Of a stretch of 64,000 nucleotides of DNA, positions 18,725 to 26,870 are shown in pieces. The notes below the pieces were generated by a model. The model saw only the letters and a program-made list of their open reading frames with translations, was not told where the DNA came from and did not search any database. The position numbers were made by a program, and so were the translations under genes. Origin of the DNA: Ketobacter alkanivorans (lineage in GTDB: Bacteria; Pseudomonadota; Gammaproteobacteria; Pseudomonadales; Ketobacteraceae); NCBI RefSeq assembly GCF_002863865.1, contig NZ_CP022684.1, forward strand, positions 2,571,501 through 2,635,500. The letters run 5' to 3'. The number at the start of each line of letters is the position of its first letter. Position 1 is the first letter of the stretch.

Positions 18725-18853
18725 ATGGGACGCAAAGTAGCAGACGTATACCAAACCAGAAAAGTCGGCGAGATTCATCGCAAGCCCAATTCCACCTGGG
18801 TGTTTTGGGTCATTGCCGCCGTCGTAATTTTCGCCATCGCAAGTGGAAACTGA
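18725..18853 (+). CDS. small single-pass membrane protein, 42 aa
   Basis: ATG 18725 is preceded by AGGAG at 7 bases, a strong ribosome binding site. The product starts MGRKVADVYQTRKVGEIHRK and ends in one membrane helix (VFWVIAAVVIFAIA) plus SGN. The positive N-terminal half should stay in the cytoplasm. It lies 8 bases before the next gene and is probably the first gene of a three-gene unit (18725-19744). Function unknown. Confidence 0.6.
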   Translation: MGRKVADVYQTRKVGEIHRKPNSTWVFWVIAAVVIFAIASGN

Positions 18854-18861
18854 GGTAATAC

Positions 18862-19161
18862 ATGATGAAAACATTAACTGGACTACTCATATCGGGTGTA
18901 ACTGCAGGCAGCATTCTGCTGTCGATGAATGCAACCGCAGGCCGCTACGACGGACTCACCGATGCATTTAATGCTGCGGCGCGAAATGGAGGCATAAGTG
19001 ACACCTTCAATTCTGCGTCCGGTGCTGGTCGATTAGCGGACAAAGGTCAACTCACCTATGACTTCAACAAAGCCGCCGCTCGTTCTGACGATGCGTTTGA
19101 CACACCCACCCCTGCACCGAAGCCAACCTGGGATCAAAACCCAAACGGCCCAGGCATGTAG
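18862..19161 (+). CDS. small secreted protein, 99 aa
   Basis: The first 27 residues form a signal peptide (hydrophobic TGLLISGVTAGSILLSM, cleavage likely after NATAG or ATA). The mature part is about 72 residues and contains three related units built around DAFNAAARNGG, DTFNSASGAGR and YDFNKAAARSD, a short internal repeat. It ends in a proline-rich tail (TPTPAPKPTWDQNP). Not a family I recognise. Middle gene of the unit 18725-19744. Probably periplasmic or surface exposed. Confidence 0.65.
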   Translation: MMKTLTGLLISGVTAGSILLSMNATAGRYDGLTDAFNAAARNGGISDTFNSASGAGRLADKGQLTYDFNKAAARSDDAFDTPTPAPKPTWDQNPNGPGM

Positions 19162-19186
19162 GCAAGGCATTTAAAGGAGATGCACC

Positions 19187-19744
19187 ATGGCCAAGAAAGA
19201 TGACGATACTATCGGAACCCTGTTCGGTGGCATTATTATTTTAGCGTTGCTATTCAGTTGGCTTGGCATACCCTCCAACACTCGGCAAGCCAACGGGTTT
19301 GAAATAGCATCGTTAACCTTGGCAAATGGTGTATTGGCAGGATGGGCAGATGATATTGCTGTTCAACTATTTCACTCAGACAACGTTAGCGCACAGCAGG
19401 CCGCCACGGCGGCCTTTCGCGATGCCATTTTACTGGGTGAGCGCCAACACTTATGGGTGACGGTTATTTTCAACCTGATAGGTGCTTTTTTATCGCTCGG
19501 GGGGGTTATCGCTATCTGGCTGGCTCGCTCTGCCAGCAGCGCAAAGCAAGCTTTTAGCATGGGATTTTGGGCAGAAATTGCCGAATCCTTCTCATTTCAC
19601 TTAGGCTACAAAACTACGATTGGCCATTGGGCGGTGTCACAGGAGGAGGTGGGTATTACATTAATGGTAGCGGTTATTATGGGGCTGCTGGCGATTCGCA
19701 TAAACAAAAGTTATGGAAAAAGGCCTGCAGCCAGTGCAGCGTGA
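19187..19744 (+). CDS. membrane protein, 185 aa, unknown function
   Basis: Well-spaced AAAGGAGA precedes ATG 19187. Four hydrophobic segments are visible: about 11-29 (GTLFGGIIILALLFSWLGI), a weaker one near 45-60, about 88-112 (WVTVIFNLIGAFLSLGGVIAIWLA) and about 155-172. It is last in a unit with the 42- and 99-residue envelope proteins, which suggests a small membrane-associated system. The N-terminus MAKKDDDTIGTLF and the C-terminal tail are polar. Convergent with znuA. No recognised family. Confidence 0.65.
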   Translation: MAKKDDDTIGTLFGGIIILALLFSWLGIPSNTRQANGFEIASLTLANGVLAGWADDIAVQLFHSDNVSAQQAATAAFRDAILLGERQHLWVTVIFNLIGAFLSLGGVIAIWLARSASSAKQAFSMGFWAEIAESFSFHLGYKTTIGHWAVSQEEVGITLMVAVIMGLLAIRINKSYGKRPAASAA

Positions 19745-19768
19745 ATGGTTCGACATACAGGATCGCAT

Positions 19769-20692
19769 TTACTGAGCGGTTACACACACCACCATTTTTA
19801 CGTAAACACTGGATATCCATTCGGCGTAACTGCTACCGTCATAATCCCACCCCAGTGGATCAATGGAAACGCGAGTCAAAGGGGGTTGCACATCCACTTT
19901 ATCAAGCAACGCGCTGGACACACTGGGATCTGTAATAACACAGCGAATTTTGTCTTCCTCTACACGCTTTTTAATCGCCATTAAATGCTTCACGCCGGGC
20001 TTAATTTCAGGATCCATCGAGATGGCGCCAGCGGAGTGGATACCCAAATCCTCTTCCAAATAATGGTATGCATCGTGAGACAGTATAAACGGTGCCGCAG
20101 CGGTGGACGCTATGGCGCTGGACTGTGTACGCTGCTGTTGCAGGCGTTCAATAAGCCGCGCTTTATTTTGAGTAATGATTGCTGCCTGCTGTGGCTGCAG
20201 ATCCATCAGCTGTTTAGCAAGGCCATCCACCAGAACCAACGCATTATCCACACTGAACCAAAAGTGGGGATCAAAACCTGCACCATGATGATCATGGTCA
20301 TCGTGATGCTCCTGGCCATGGCCGTGGGGTTCGTGCAGCGACTCTCGCACCGGCAAGCGAAGCAAATTCGGGCGCGTCTCCCACTCGATTACATTGGCTG
20401 CATTGGTCACGATTTTTTTCAGATAAGGCTCACTTGCTGGCCCCAGCCATAACACCAGATCCGCCACGGCAACCGCCTTTAGATCGCTGGGCTTTAGTGC
20501 GTAATCGTGTGGCGTGGCGCCTCTGGGCAGCAGCGTTTTCACCTCGATCTCTGCCCCTTGGGTTAGATCGTTTATCAGTAACGTCAATGGCCGCACCGAG
20601 GCAACCACTGTCAATGCTGGCGCAGGCGCCGCCTCTACCGATGACACGTATACGGCCAGTGCAAGCACTGGAAACAGGATTCGATACAACAT
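19769..20692 (-). CDS. znuA: zinc ABC transporter periplasmic binding protein
   Basis: Captures Zn2+ in the periplasm for import by ZnuBC. It has a signal peptide (1-21), then ZnuA-type metal ligands: His62 (TPHDYALKPSD), His143 (FDPHFWF), a His in ILSHDAYHYL near 205, and a late Asp in ITDPS. Between the first two lies a His/Asp-rich loop at 120-136 (HEPHGHGQEHHDDHDHH), which marks the zinc-specific branch. At 307 residues the length is normal. It is divergent from znuC-znuB with a 208-base shared control region holding a possible Zur site. Confidence 0.94.
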   Translation of the reverse strand: MLYRILFPVLALAVYVSSVEAAPAPALTVVASVRPLTLLINDLTQGAEIEVKTLLPRGATPHDYALKPSDLKAVAVADLVLWLGPASEPYLKKIVTNAANVIEWETRPNLLRLPVRESLHEPHGHGQEHHDDHDHHGAGFDPHFWFSVDNALVLVDGLAKQLMDLQPQQAAIITQNKARLIERLQQQRTQSSAIASTAAAPFILSHDAYHYLEEDLGIHSAGAISMDPEIKPGVKHLMAIKKRVEEDKIRCVITDPSVSSALLDKVDVQPPLTRVSIDPLGWDYDGSSYAEWISSVYVKMVVCVTAQ

Positions 20693-20797
20693 GGGCCGAC
20701 CCGAGCTTGATGAATTAAGGCTGGGCAGTATATCACCGCTGTATCCATATCTCTGTTACTGAACGAAACTAACTTCTATGGAACTGCTGAGATAAAA

Positions 20798-20820
20798 GAA
20801 GCGTTATACTAGGCCGATAT
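20798..20820. promoter_or_regulatory. candidate Zur operator between znuA and znuC
   Basis: GAAGCGTTATACTAGGCCGA onward keeps the left half of the enterobacterial Zur consensus (GAA-NN-GTTATA-N-TA) but the right half is degenerate; by my count about 13 of 22 fixed positions match. It lies in the divergent region where Zur control of zinc import genes is expected. Confidence 0.35.
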
Positions 20821-20900
20821 GCCGGTAACACTGCCACCAGATGGCGTTTTGCCCGTTAGCGGTTTAGCATGACCCCAGATTTATTGTATAAGCGGCTTTC

Positions 20901-21692
20901 ATGACCCAAGAATTTCTGTCTCAAGATACCCTGGTTGCACTCCATGACGTTGGTCTGGACTTTAAAAGTCGCCGCGTGCTGGATCATATCTCGTTCAATG
21001 TTAACCGCAGGGAAATACTGACCATCATTGGCCCCAACGGAGCCGGAAAGTCCTGCCTGTTGAAAGTCATTTTGGGACTGTATCGGCCAACTCGGGGAAC
21101 ATGCCAGCGGGCGTCGGGCCTGAAAATTGGTTACATGCCACAAAAACTCACCGTAGATGGGAGCCTACCCCTGTCAGTGGAGCGCTTTCTGACCCTGGCC
21201 AATAAAGGCGATAACCAGCCCGTAGACGCCGTTCTGCGCCGGGTAGGAGCCCGCAGCTTACGTTACGCCGCTGTGCAGAGCCTTTCCGGCGGCGAATTTC
21301 AACGGGTGTTGTTGGCCCGAGCGCTGCTGCGGGAGCCCGATTTATTGGTTTTGGATGAGCCGGCCCAAGGGGTGGATCTACAAGGCCAGCAGGCGCTGTA
21401 TCATCTATTAGCGCAACTACGGGACGAGCAGGGTTTCGCCATTCTGATGGTGTCCCACGATCTGCATTTTGTGATGGCCCAGACCGATCAGGTGCTGTGC
21501 CTGAATCAGCATGTCTGCTGTTCTGGTACGGCGGAATCTGTCTCCAAGCACCCTGAATATCTGAACCTGTTTGCCAACGACGCAGTGGAAGATATAGCTA
21601 TTTATACTCACAATCACGATCACCACCATGACCTTCACGGCCATGTAGTGGAAGAGCACAACCATACCGAAGGAGGCTGCAAGCATGATTGA
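20901..21692 (+). CDS. znuC: zinc ABC transporter ATP-binding protein
   Basis: Cytoplasmic ATPase of the zinc importer. Walker A GPNGAGKS is at 44-51, signature LSGGE at 128-132, Walker B LLVLDEP at 148-154, and the switch His in VSHDLH. The last 27 residues are His-rich (HNHDHHHDLHGHVVEEHNH), as in some ZnuC proteins, and may sense or hold zinc. The stop overlaps the znuB start by 8 bases, so the two are translationally coupled. Confidence 0.95.
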   Translation: MTQEFLSQDTLVALHDVGLDFKSRRVLDHISFNVNRREILTIIGPNGAGKSCLLKVILGLYRPTRGTCQRASGLKIGYMPQKLTVDGSLPLSVERFLTLANKGDNQPVDAVLRRVGARSLRYAAVQSLSGGEFQRVLLARALLREPDLLVLDEPAQGVDLQGQQALYHLLAQLRDEQGFAILMVSHDLHFVMAQTDQVLCLNQHVCCSGTAESVSKHPEYLNLFANDAVEDIAIYTHNHDHHHDLHGHVVEEHNHTEGGCKHD

Positions 21693-22476
21693 GCTGGTCC
21701 TGCCTGCCTTACTGGTGGGCCTGCTGCTAACGGCGATTGCAGGCCCCCTGGGTTGCTTTGTGGTATGGGGGCGCATGGCCTATTTCGGCGACACCCTGGC
21801 TCATTCTGCCCTGCTGGGCATCGCTTTGGGGTTTCTGTTTGATCTGAACCTGTCCATTGGCGTCATCGCCGTGAGCAGCAGCATCGCTCTGGCCTTAACC
21901 GTTCTGCAAGGCCAGCGTTTTATTGCCAGCGACACCTTGCTGGGCATTATGGCCCACGGCACCCTGGCCCTTGGGCTGGTGTTGGTGAGCCTGATGGAAA
22001 CCGTACGGGTGGATTTGCTTGGATTGCTGTTTGGCGATCTGTTAGCCACCAGCTACGGTGACCTGCTGTGGGTGGGGGGACTGGTGCTGTTCATCGCCGT
22101 GACCCTGTATTTCATCTGGACGCCCTTGCTTAATATTGCGGTGAATCAGGAACTGGCGCAGGCCGAAGGCACCCCCGTTGGCTTGGTGCGCTTGTTATTC
22201 ATGTTGCTGCTGGCCAGCGTGGTAGCCATTGGCATGAAAGTAGTGGGGGCATTATTGATTACCGCCATCTTGATCATCCCAGCGGCTGCCGCCCGTAAAT
22301 TGGCCCACACCCCGGAGCGCATGGCCATGATTGCCAGCGCTGTGGGTATGGGTGCCGTTGCGTGTGGACTGGGCCTATCCTGGCAGGCAGACACCCCGGC
22401 TGGCCCCAGTATCGTGCTGTGCGCAAGCCTGGCTTTTTTGTTGATCTTTATCTTTGCACGCAGAAAGGATGCATAA
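21685..22476 (+). CDS. znuB: zinc ABC transporter permease
   Basis: Inner-membrane channel subunit of the zinc importer, 263 residues with about eight helices of the ABC-3 family. Family motifs are the opening PALLVGLLLTAIAGPLGCFV, the WGRMAYFGDTLAHSALLG segment, and the helix containing KVVGALLITAILIIPAAAAR that contacts the ATPase. It overlaps znuC and is followed 3 bases later by the glutamate-synthase-like gene, so the three plus-strand genes are probably one transcript. Confidence 0.95.
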   Translation: MIELVLPALLVGLLLTAIAGPLGCFVVWGRMAYFGDTLAHSALLGIALGFLFDLNLSIGVIAVSSSIALALTVLQGQRFIASDTLLGIMAHGTLALGLVLVSLMETVRVDLLGLLFGDLLATSYGDLLWVGGLVLFIAVTLYFIWTPLLNIAVNQELAQAEGTPVGLVRLLFMLLLASVVAIGMKVVGALLITAILIIPAAAARKLAHTPERMAMIASAVGMGAVACGLGLSWQADTPAGPSIVLCASLAFLLIFIFARRKDA

Positions 22477-22478
22477 CC

Positions 22479-23981
22479 ATGGAGAGCCTATTGCCAGCAG
22501 GTATTAGCGAGCTGCTGTTCACCGCCATGGAACTGATGGCGGCATTTTTCATCTTTACAATCGGCACCACCGCTGCCGCCGTGCTGGTGATGTACATCAT
22601 CGACCGCAACCAAACCAAACAAACCCTGCGCCGCAATTACCCTGTCATTGGGCGCTTTCGCTATCTGTTTGAACACGTGGGCGAGTTCTTTCGGCAATAC
22701 TTTTTTGCCATGGATCGAGAGGAGCTACCCTTCAACCGCGCGCAGCGCTCCTGGGTTTACCGTGCGGCCAAAAACATCGATAGCACCGTAGCCTTTGGCT
22801 CTACCAAAGACCTTACCAAGTCTGGCGCCATCATTTTTGTTAACACCGCCTACCCGACTCTCGATCAGGATGCAGTGCAAAGCTCCGCTGTGGTGATCGG
22901 CCCTGATTGCGATTATCCCTATAGCACCCACGCCATCGTTAACATTTCCGGCATGAGCTATGGTGCGCTCTCTAAACCCGCAGTACAGGCGCTTTCCCGA
23001 GGGGCGAAACTGGCAGGCTGCTGGATGAACACTGGCGAAGGTGGGCTTTCCCCCTGGCATTTGGAGGGTGGCTGCGACATCGTATTTCAGATCGGCACCG
23101 CCAAATATGGCGTGCGCGATGACCAGGGCCGCTTGAGCGAAACCAAACTCAAGCAAATTGCCGCCCACGACAACGTACGTATGTTTGAACTGAAACTGAG
23201 CCAAGGGGCCAAACCAGGCAAAGGTGGCATACTGCCCGCTGCTAAAGTGTCGGCGGAGATTTCTGCCATCAGAGGCATTCCTGCAGGTGAAGCCTCCATC
23301 AGCCCCAACCGCCACCCGGAAATACGCTGCGCCGGGGATCTGCTGGATATGATTGCACTGATTCGCAACACCACCGGCAAACCGACTGGCTTTAAAGCGG
23401 TACTGGGTGATCCCGAGTGGCTGGATGAGCTATTCACCGAAATCAACGCTCGCGGGGCGGAGTCTGCGCCGGACTTTATTACGCTGGACAGCGCCGACGG
23501 CGGCACCGGTGCGGCACCCATGTCGCTGATCGACGACGTAGGGCTGCCCATTCGTGAATCCCTGCCCGAGCTGGTGGATAAATTGGTTGAATATAACCTG
23601 CGCGAACGAGTCAAAGTGATCTGCTCCGGCAAGCTGATCACCCCCAGCGCGGTGGCTACGGCCTTATGTGTAGGCGCAGATTTCATCGTAACCGCGCGGG
23701 GCTTTATGTTTTCACTAGGCTGTATCCAGGCGCTGCAGTGCAATAAAAACACCTGCCCCACCGGCATAACCACCCACAATCCTCGCTTGCAAAAAGGGCT
23801 GGACCCTACCGACAAAAGTGCGCGCGTATTTCACTATCATCACAACCTTGAACATGAAGTAGGAGTCATCGCTCATTCCTGCGGCGTTACGGAGCCACGC
23901 CAGTTACAGCGCAAGCATGCTCGAAGAGTGATGGAAAACGGCCGCTCCATAAGACTGGATAAACTCTATCAAAAAGGATAA
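22479..23981 (+). CDS. FMN-binding glutamate synthase family protein
   Basis: A 500-residue protein with an N-terminal membrane helix (about 15-40), then the FMN-binding barrel of glutamate synthase. The barrel is marked by NISGMSYGALSKPAVQALS, MNTGEGG, FELKLSQGAKPGKGG and the DSADGGTGAAP loop. A cysteine cluster at 415, 421 and 426 (C-IQALQ-C-NKNT-C) matches the 3Fe-4S site. It lacks the glutaminase domain, so it is the stand-alone GltB2-type class whose substrate is usually unknown. The open frame reaches back to 22362 inside znuB, but ATG 22479 with AAGGAT upstream is the sensible start. Probably co-transcribed with znuCB; a zinc link is not shown. Confidence 0.9.
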   Translation: MESLLPAGISELLFTAMELMAAFFIFTIGTTAAAVLVMYIIDRNQTKQTLRRNYPVIGRFRYLFEHVGEFFRQYFFAMDREELPFNRAQRSWVYRAAKNIDSTVAFGSTKDLTKSGAIIFVNTAYPTLDQDAVQSSAVVIGPDCDYPYSTHAIVNISGMSYGALSKPAVQALSRGAKLAGCWMNTGEGGLSPWHLEGGCDIVFQIGTAKYGVRDDQGRLSETKLKQIAAHDNVRMFELKLSQGAKPGKGGILPAAKVSAEISAIRGIPAGEASISPNRHPEIRCAGDLLDMIALIRNTTGKPTGFKAVLGDPEWLDELFTEINARGAESAPDFITLDSADGGTGAAPMSLIDDVGLPIRESLPELVDKLVEYNLRERVKVICSGKLITPSAVATALCVGADFIVTARGFMFSLGCIQALQCNKNTCPTGITTHNPRLQKGLDPTDKSARVFHYHHNLEHEVGVIAHSCGVTEPRQLQRKHARRVMENGRSIRLDKLYQKG

Positions 23982-23986
23982 TAACC

Positions 23987-24679
23987 GTGCTACGACGCTT
24001 TCTTATTTGCTTCGCCCTTCTGCCCGCCATGGCGTTCGCAGCAGGTGTTAAAGAGCCACTCTATGGACAGGTCATGTTCGGATCATTGAAATTAAATGAC
24101 CAGACCGTAAGCTTCGAATCCAACGATGAGGTTTTTGAAGGTGAGCTACCCAGCAGTATTCCGTATTTGGGGGCAGCCGCTCAAGTGATCATGCACGACG
24201 GTGTGTTTGGCTATGGCTGGGAAGGCGGTGGCTTCTTCTCCTGGAAAAACCACAGCGTTTCCTACTACGGCACCAGCGGCGGTAGTGGCACGCAAGTTCG
24301 CGTTATTGTGGACAACGCATTCTGGTCATTCGAAACGTTCTTTGGCCTCTACGGTAGCTTCAAACCAACTGACCGACTGCGCATGTACGTCGGTGCTGGC
24401 CCACTGTTCCTGTTTGCCACCACTGAAGTAGATAATGTGGAAGAACCAGAACCCACTCCAGCTCCCAGCAATACCGTGGTCATTGATACCAACAGCTATA
24501 ATTCTGACTTCGCACTAGGGGGTTATGCCCGGGCAGGGTTGGACTTTCGCATACAGGATAATATGTGGGTGGGCATGAGCGTTCGCCATATGGAAGCCAG
24601 CCTGGATTTGGATAAAACCATCGGCTCGTTTGATATAGACGGCGATTTGTATTTTCTGACGTTTACGCAGAGATATTGA
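23987..24679 (+). CDS. predicted outer-membrane beta-barrel protein, 230 aa
   Basis: GTG start at 23987, with AAAGGAT upstream and 5 bases after the previous stop. A signal peptide spans residues 1-19 (FLICFALLPAMAFAAG). The mature part alternates hydrophobic/aromatic strands and ends in a terminal aromatic (LYFLTFTQRY), as outer-membrane barrels do. A proline/glutamate-rich loop near 147-160 (EEPEPTPAPSN) would be extracellular. No specific family recognised; OmpA-like or Omp_b-brl type porins are the nearest by architecture. IS copy 2 begins 9 bases after its stop. Confidence 0.7.
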   Translation: MLRRFLICFALLPAMAFAAGVKEPLYGQVMFGSLKLNDQTVSFESNDEVFEGELPSSIPYLGAAAQVIMHDGVFGYGWEGGGFFSWKNHSVSYYGTSGGSGTQVRVIVDNAFWSFETFFGLYGSFKPTDRLRMYVGAGPLFLFATTEVDNVEEPEPTPAPSNTVVIDTNSYNSDFALGGYARAGLDFRIQDNMWVGMSVRHMEASLDLDKTIGSFDIDGDLYFLTFTQRY

Positions 24680-24688
24680 GCCCCTGAA

Positions 24689-25985
24689 GGTAGTGTTCAG
24701 AATTCTGTATCATTTCTTTATCATTAGACCAAAAGAGATGACCTATGACCAAACCTACTTTCGATATGGAAGCCGCCCTCAAAGCCCTGCGTGAAGGCCA
24801 AGACCTCACTGGCAAGGACGGCATCCTGACACCCCTGATCAAACAGCTCACAGAGGCCGCCATGAAGGCCGAGCTGGAAGAGCATCTGGCCAACGAGGAA
24901 GCCCCTAACCGTAAGAACGGCAAGTCTTCCAAGACCATAAAAGGCCCTACGGGCAGCTTTGAGCTGGATACCCCCAGAGACCGGTCTGGCACCTTCGAAC
25001 CCCAGCTGGTCAAAAAGAACCAGACTCACCTCACCGATGAATTGGAACGCAAGATCCTGGCTCTGTTTGCCCTGGGTAACAGTTATCAGGATATCCGCGG
25101 CCATATTGCCGATCTCTACGGTGTCGAGCTTTCCAATGGTACCATCAATGCTGTCACCGACAAGCTTCTCCCAGAGCTTCAGGCATGGCGTGAGCGAGAT
25201 CTGGAGGCTATCTATCCGATCGTCTGGCTGGATGCGATTCACTACAAGATCAAGGAAAACGGCCGCTATGTCAGCAAGGCTATCTACACCATTCTGGGCC
25301 TCAATATCGAAGGCAAGAAGGAGCTGCTGGGCCTGTATTTATCGGATCAGGAAGGTGCTCACCACTGGCTATCTGTGTTGACCGACCTGAACAACCGGGG
25401 CCTAAAAGATATTCTGATTGCCTGCGTGGATGGCCTGAAAGGCTTCCCTGAAGCCATTGAGACCATCTACCCCGACACCGAGATTCAGCACTGCATCATC
25501 CACCAGATCCGCAACTCCATGAAGTACGTTGCCTCCAAAAATCAGAAAGCCTTCATGAGTGACCTGAAGTGCGTTTACAAGGCTACCACCCTCAACGCCG
25601 CAGAAATTGCCTTGGACGACCTGGAAGCCAAATGGGGCGACAAATATCCAATGGTAATCCAGTCTTGGCGCAGTAAATGGCCGACGTTATCGACTTACTT
25701 TAAGTACCCGGATTACGTGCAGAAGGCGATCTACACGACAAACGCTGTCGAGGCTGTACACCGCCAGTTCCGAAAACTCACCAAGACGAAAGGCGGCTTC
25801 CCTAATGAAAACAGCTTACTGAAGCTGTTGTATGCCGGTATACTCAAAGCCACCGAGCGATGGACTCACCCGATACAGAACTGGAACCTGACGCTGTCAC
25901 AGCTCACAATCCACTTCCCAGACCGGCTGGAGAAATACATCAGCTTATGACGCCGCTAGGCTGACACAGAATTTTGAACGCCCTC
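24689..25985 (+). mobile_element. IS256-family insertion sequence, copy 2 (1,297 bp)
   Basis: Same element and same orientation as 7831-9127, with terminal repeats at 24689-24712 and 25962-25985. The left repeat differs at one base (GTATCA). It sits exactly between the barrel gene (stop 24679) and the stop of the last gene of the flagellar operon (25989), interrupting neither. No target duplication is visible, which hints that DNA next to one end was lost after insertion. Confidence 0.94.
24745..25950 (+). CDS. IS256-family transposase, copy 2
   Basis: A 401-residue protein with the same sequence as the copy 1 product, including Asp163, Asp229 and Glu336 of the DDE triad. The reading frame is intact. 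Near identity at DNA level shows very recent spread of the element in this genome. Confidence 0.96.
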   Translation: MTKPTFDMEAALKALREGQDLTGKDGILTPLIKQLTEAAMKAELEEHLANEEAPNRKNGKSSKTIKGPTGSFELDTPRDRSGTFEPQLVKKNQTHLTDELERKILALFALGNSYQDIRGHIADLYGVELSNGTINAVTDKLLPELQAWRERDLEAIYPIVWLDAIHYKIKENGRYVSKAIYTILGLNIEGKKELLGLYLSDQEGAHHWLSVLTDLNNRGLKDILIACVDGLKGFPEAIETIYPDTEIQHCIIHQIRNSMKYVASKNQKAFMSDLKCVYKATTLNAAEIALDDLEAKWGDKYPMVIQSWRSKWPTLSTYFKYPDYVQKAIYTTNAVEAVHRQFRKLTKTKGGFPNENSLLKLLYAGILKATERWTHPIQNWNLTLSQLTIHFPDRLEKYISL

Positions 25986-25988
25986 AAG

Positions 25989-26288
25989 CTACCTAAGTCC
26001 ATTAAGAGATTTTACTTTATCAAGGGTCCACCCCCTCTCCTTCAGAACGGAAATAACCTGCCCGGCTATTTCCTTTTCACGTAGGGGATCTAAATTAAGA
26101 CCACTAAATGCTTGTTCAATGATACCAAGAACGAGCTCTTCCAAATCTTCATGACGAACAGTTAACCCTGCTTTAAACTCAACTCTGTCATTTAGGTTCT
26201 CCTCCGCTTTATATGAATCCAGTTTATTAGAATTTCTACGCACCGAAGGCGATACACTAGATTTTGTATCAGATAATCTGGTAACCAT
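25989..26288 (-). CDS. unknown protein at the end of the flagellar operon, 99 aa
   Basis: Last gene of the operon, 18 bases after the TPR gene. The first 35 residues are polar and probably disordered (rich in S, K, N). The rest looks helical and amphipathic (EDLEELVLGIIEQAFSGLNL, then REKEIAGQVISVLKERGW). Length and place after the sigma factor would suit an FlgM-like anti-sigma factor, but I see no FlgM signature, so I leave it unnamed. The IS begins 3 bases after its stop. Confidence 0.6.
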   Translation of the reverse strand: MVTRLSDTKSSVSPSVRRNSNKLDSYKAEENLNDRVEFKAGLTVRHEDLEELVLGIIEQAFSGLNLDPLREKEIAGQVISVLKERGWTLDKVKSLNGLR

Positions 26289-26306
26289 ATCGAACTTGCA
26301 TCACCT

Positions 26307-26861
26307 CTAGACTTTCTCTTTATAAGCAGATAGGAAATGATGGGGATCATCATTTCTATTTACAACTTGCTCGCCCACCCGATCAGACCATGCCACCTTC
26401 AAGTTAATCATGTTAGCATTTAACTCAGGGTTAGCAGTGTTCACTTCAACGCCTTGGTCTATAAACGCAATTGCTTCACCCCATTCAGAGTCAAACGCCT
26501 TCTCAATCCCACACTTGAACAGATAAAGACAAGATGCATTACCGCTTTGATTTATATTTCTCCATACATTTACAGCTTTTTCCGTTTCATTTAAAAACGA
26601 ATGAAGTAGCCCCAACTGAAACCATGCCTCAGGAATATCAGGATTCAATTCGAGAGCCATCTCAATATGTAACACTGCTTTTTCCAGCATATTAATCTCT
26701 GCGTATTCAGCACCTAGCAGATAATGGAATCGTGCAGAGCCTTCCTCGCTCGCGCCTTGTTTTAACAACAAAATAGCCTTTTCGTGATCTCCTCTCTTAC
26801 TGGCTATGATTGCCAAATGAAACATCTCATCATTATCCAATCTGATATCCATCGAACTCAC
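26307..26861 (-). CDS. TPR-repeat protein in flagellar operon, 184 aa
   Basis: At least three tetratricopeptide units are visible, about 11-110: FHLAIIASKRGDHEKAILLL, FHYLLGAEYAEINMLEKAVL and AWFQLGLLHSFLNETEKAVN. The C-terminal 70 residues are less repetitive. TPR proteins of this size serve as chaperones or scaffolds in type III systems, so a secretion chaperone role is plausible but not shown. GTG 26861 and ATG 26852 are both possible starts. It follows the sigma gene by 9 bases. Confidence 0.75.
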   Translation of the reverse strand: MSSMDIRLDNDEMFHLAIIASKRGDHEKAILLLKQGASEEGSARFHYLLGAEYAEINMLEKAVLHIEMALELNPDIPEAWFQLGLLHSFLNETEKAVNVWRNINQSGNASCLYLFKCGIEKAFDSEWGEAIAFIDQGVEVNTANPELNANMINLKVAWSDRVGEQVVNRNDDPHHFLSAYKEKV

Positions 26862-26870
26862 TCTCGTCTA

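Noticed and set aside
20793..20820. TAAA and GCCGATAT spaced like a sigma-28 promoter before znuC
   Set aside because: Spacing is one base off, it overlaps the better-placed Zur-like site, and znuC is not a flagellar gene.
22362..22478. N-terminal extension of the glutamate-synthase-like protein
   Set aside because: The extra 39 codons lie entirely within znuB, and ATG 22479 has a proper ribosome binding site.
7831..25985. A simple composite transposon made of the two IS copies
   Set aside because: Cargo is largely housekeeping genes and no target duplication flanks the pair; independent insertions are more likely.
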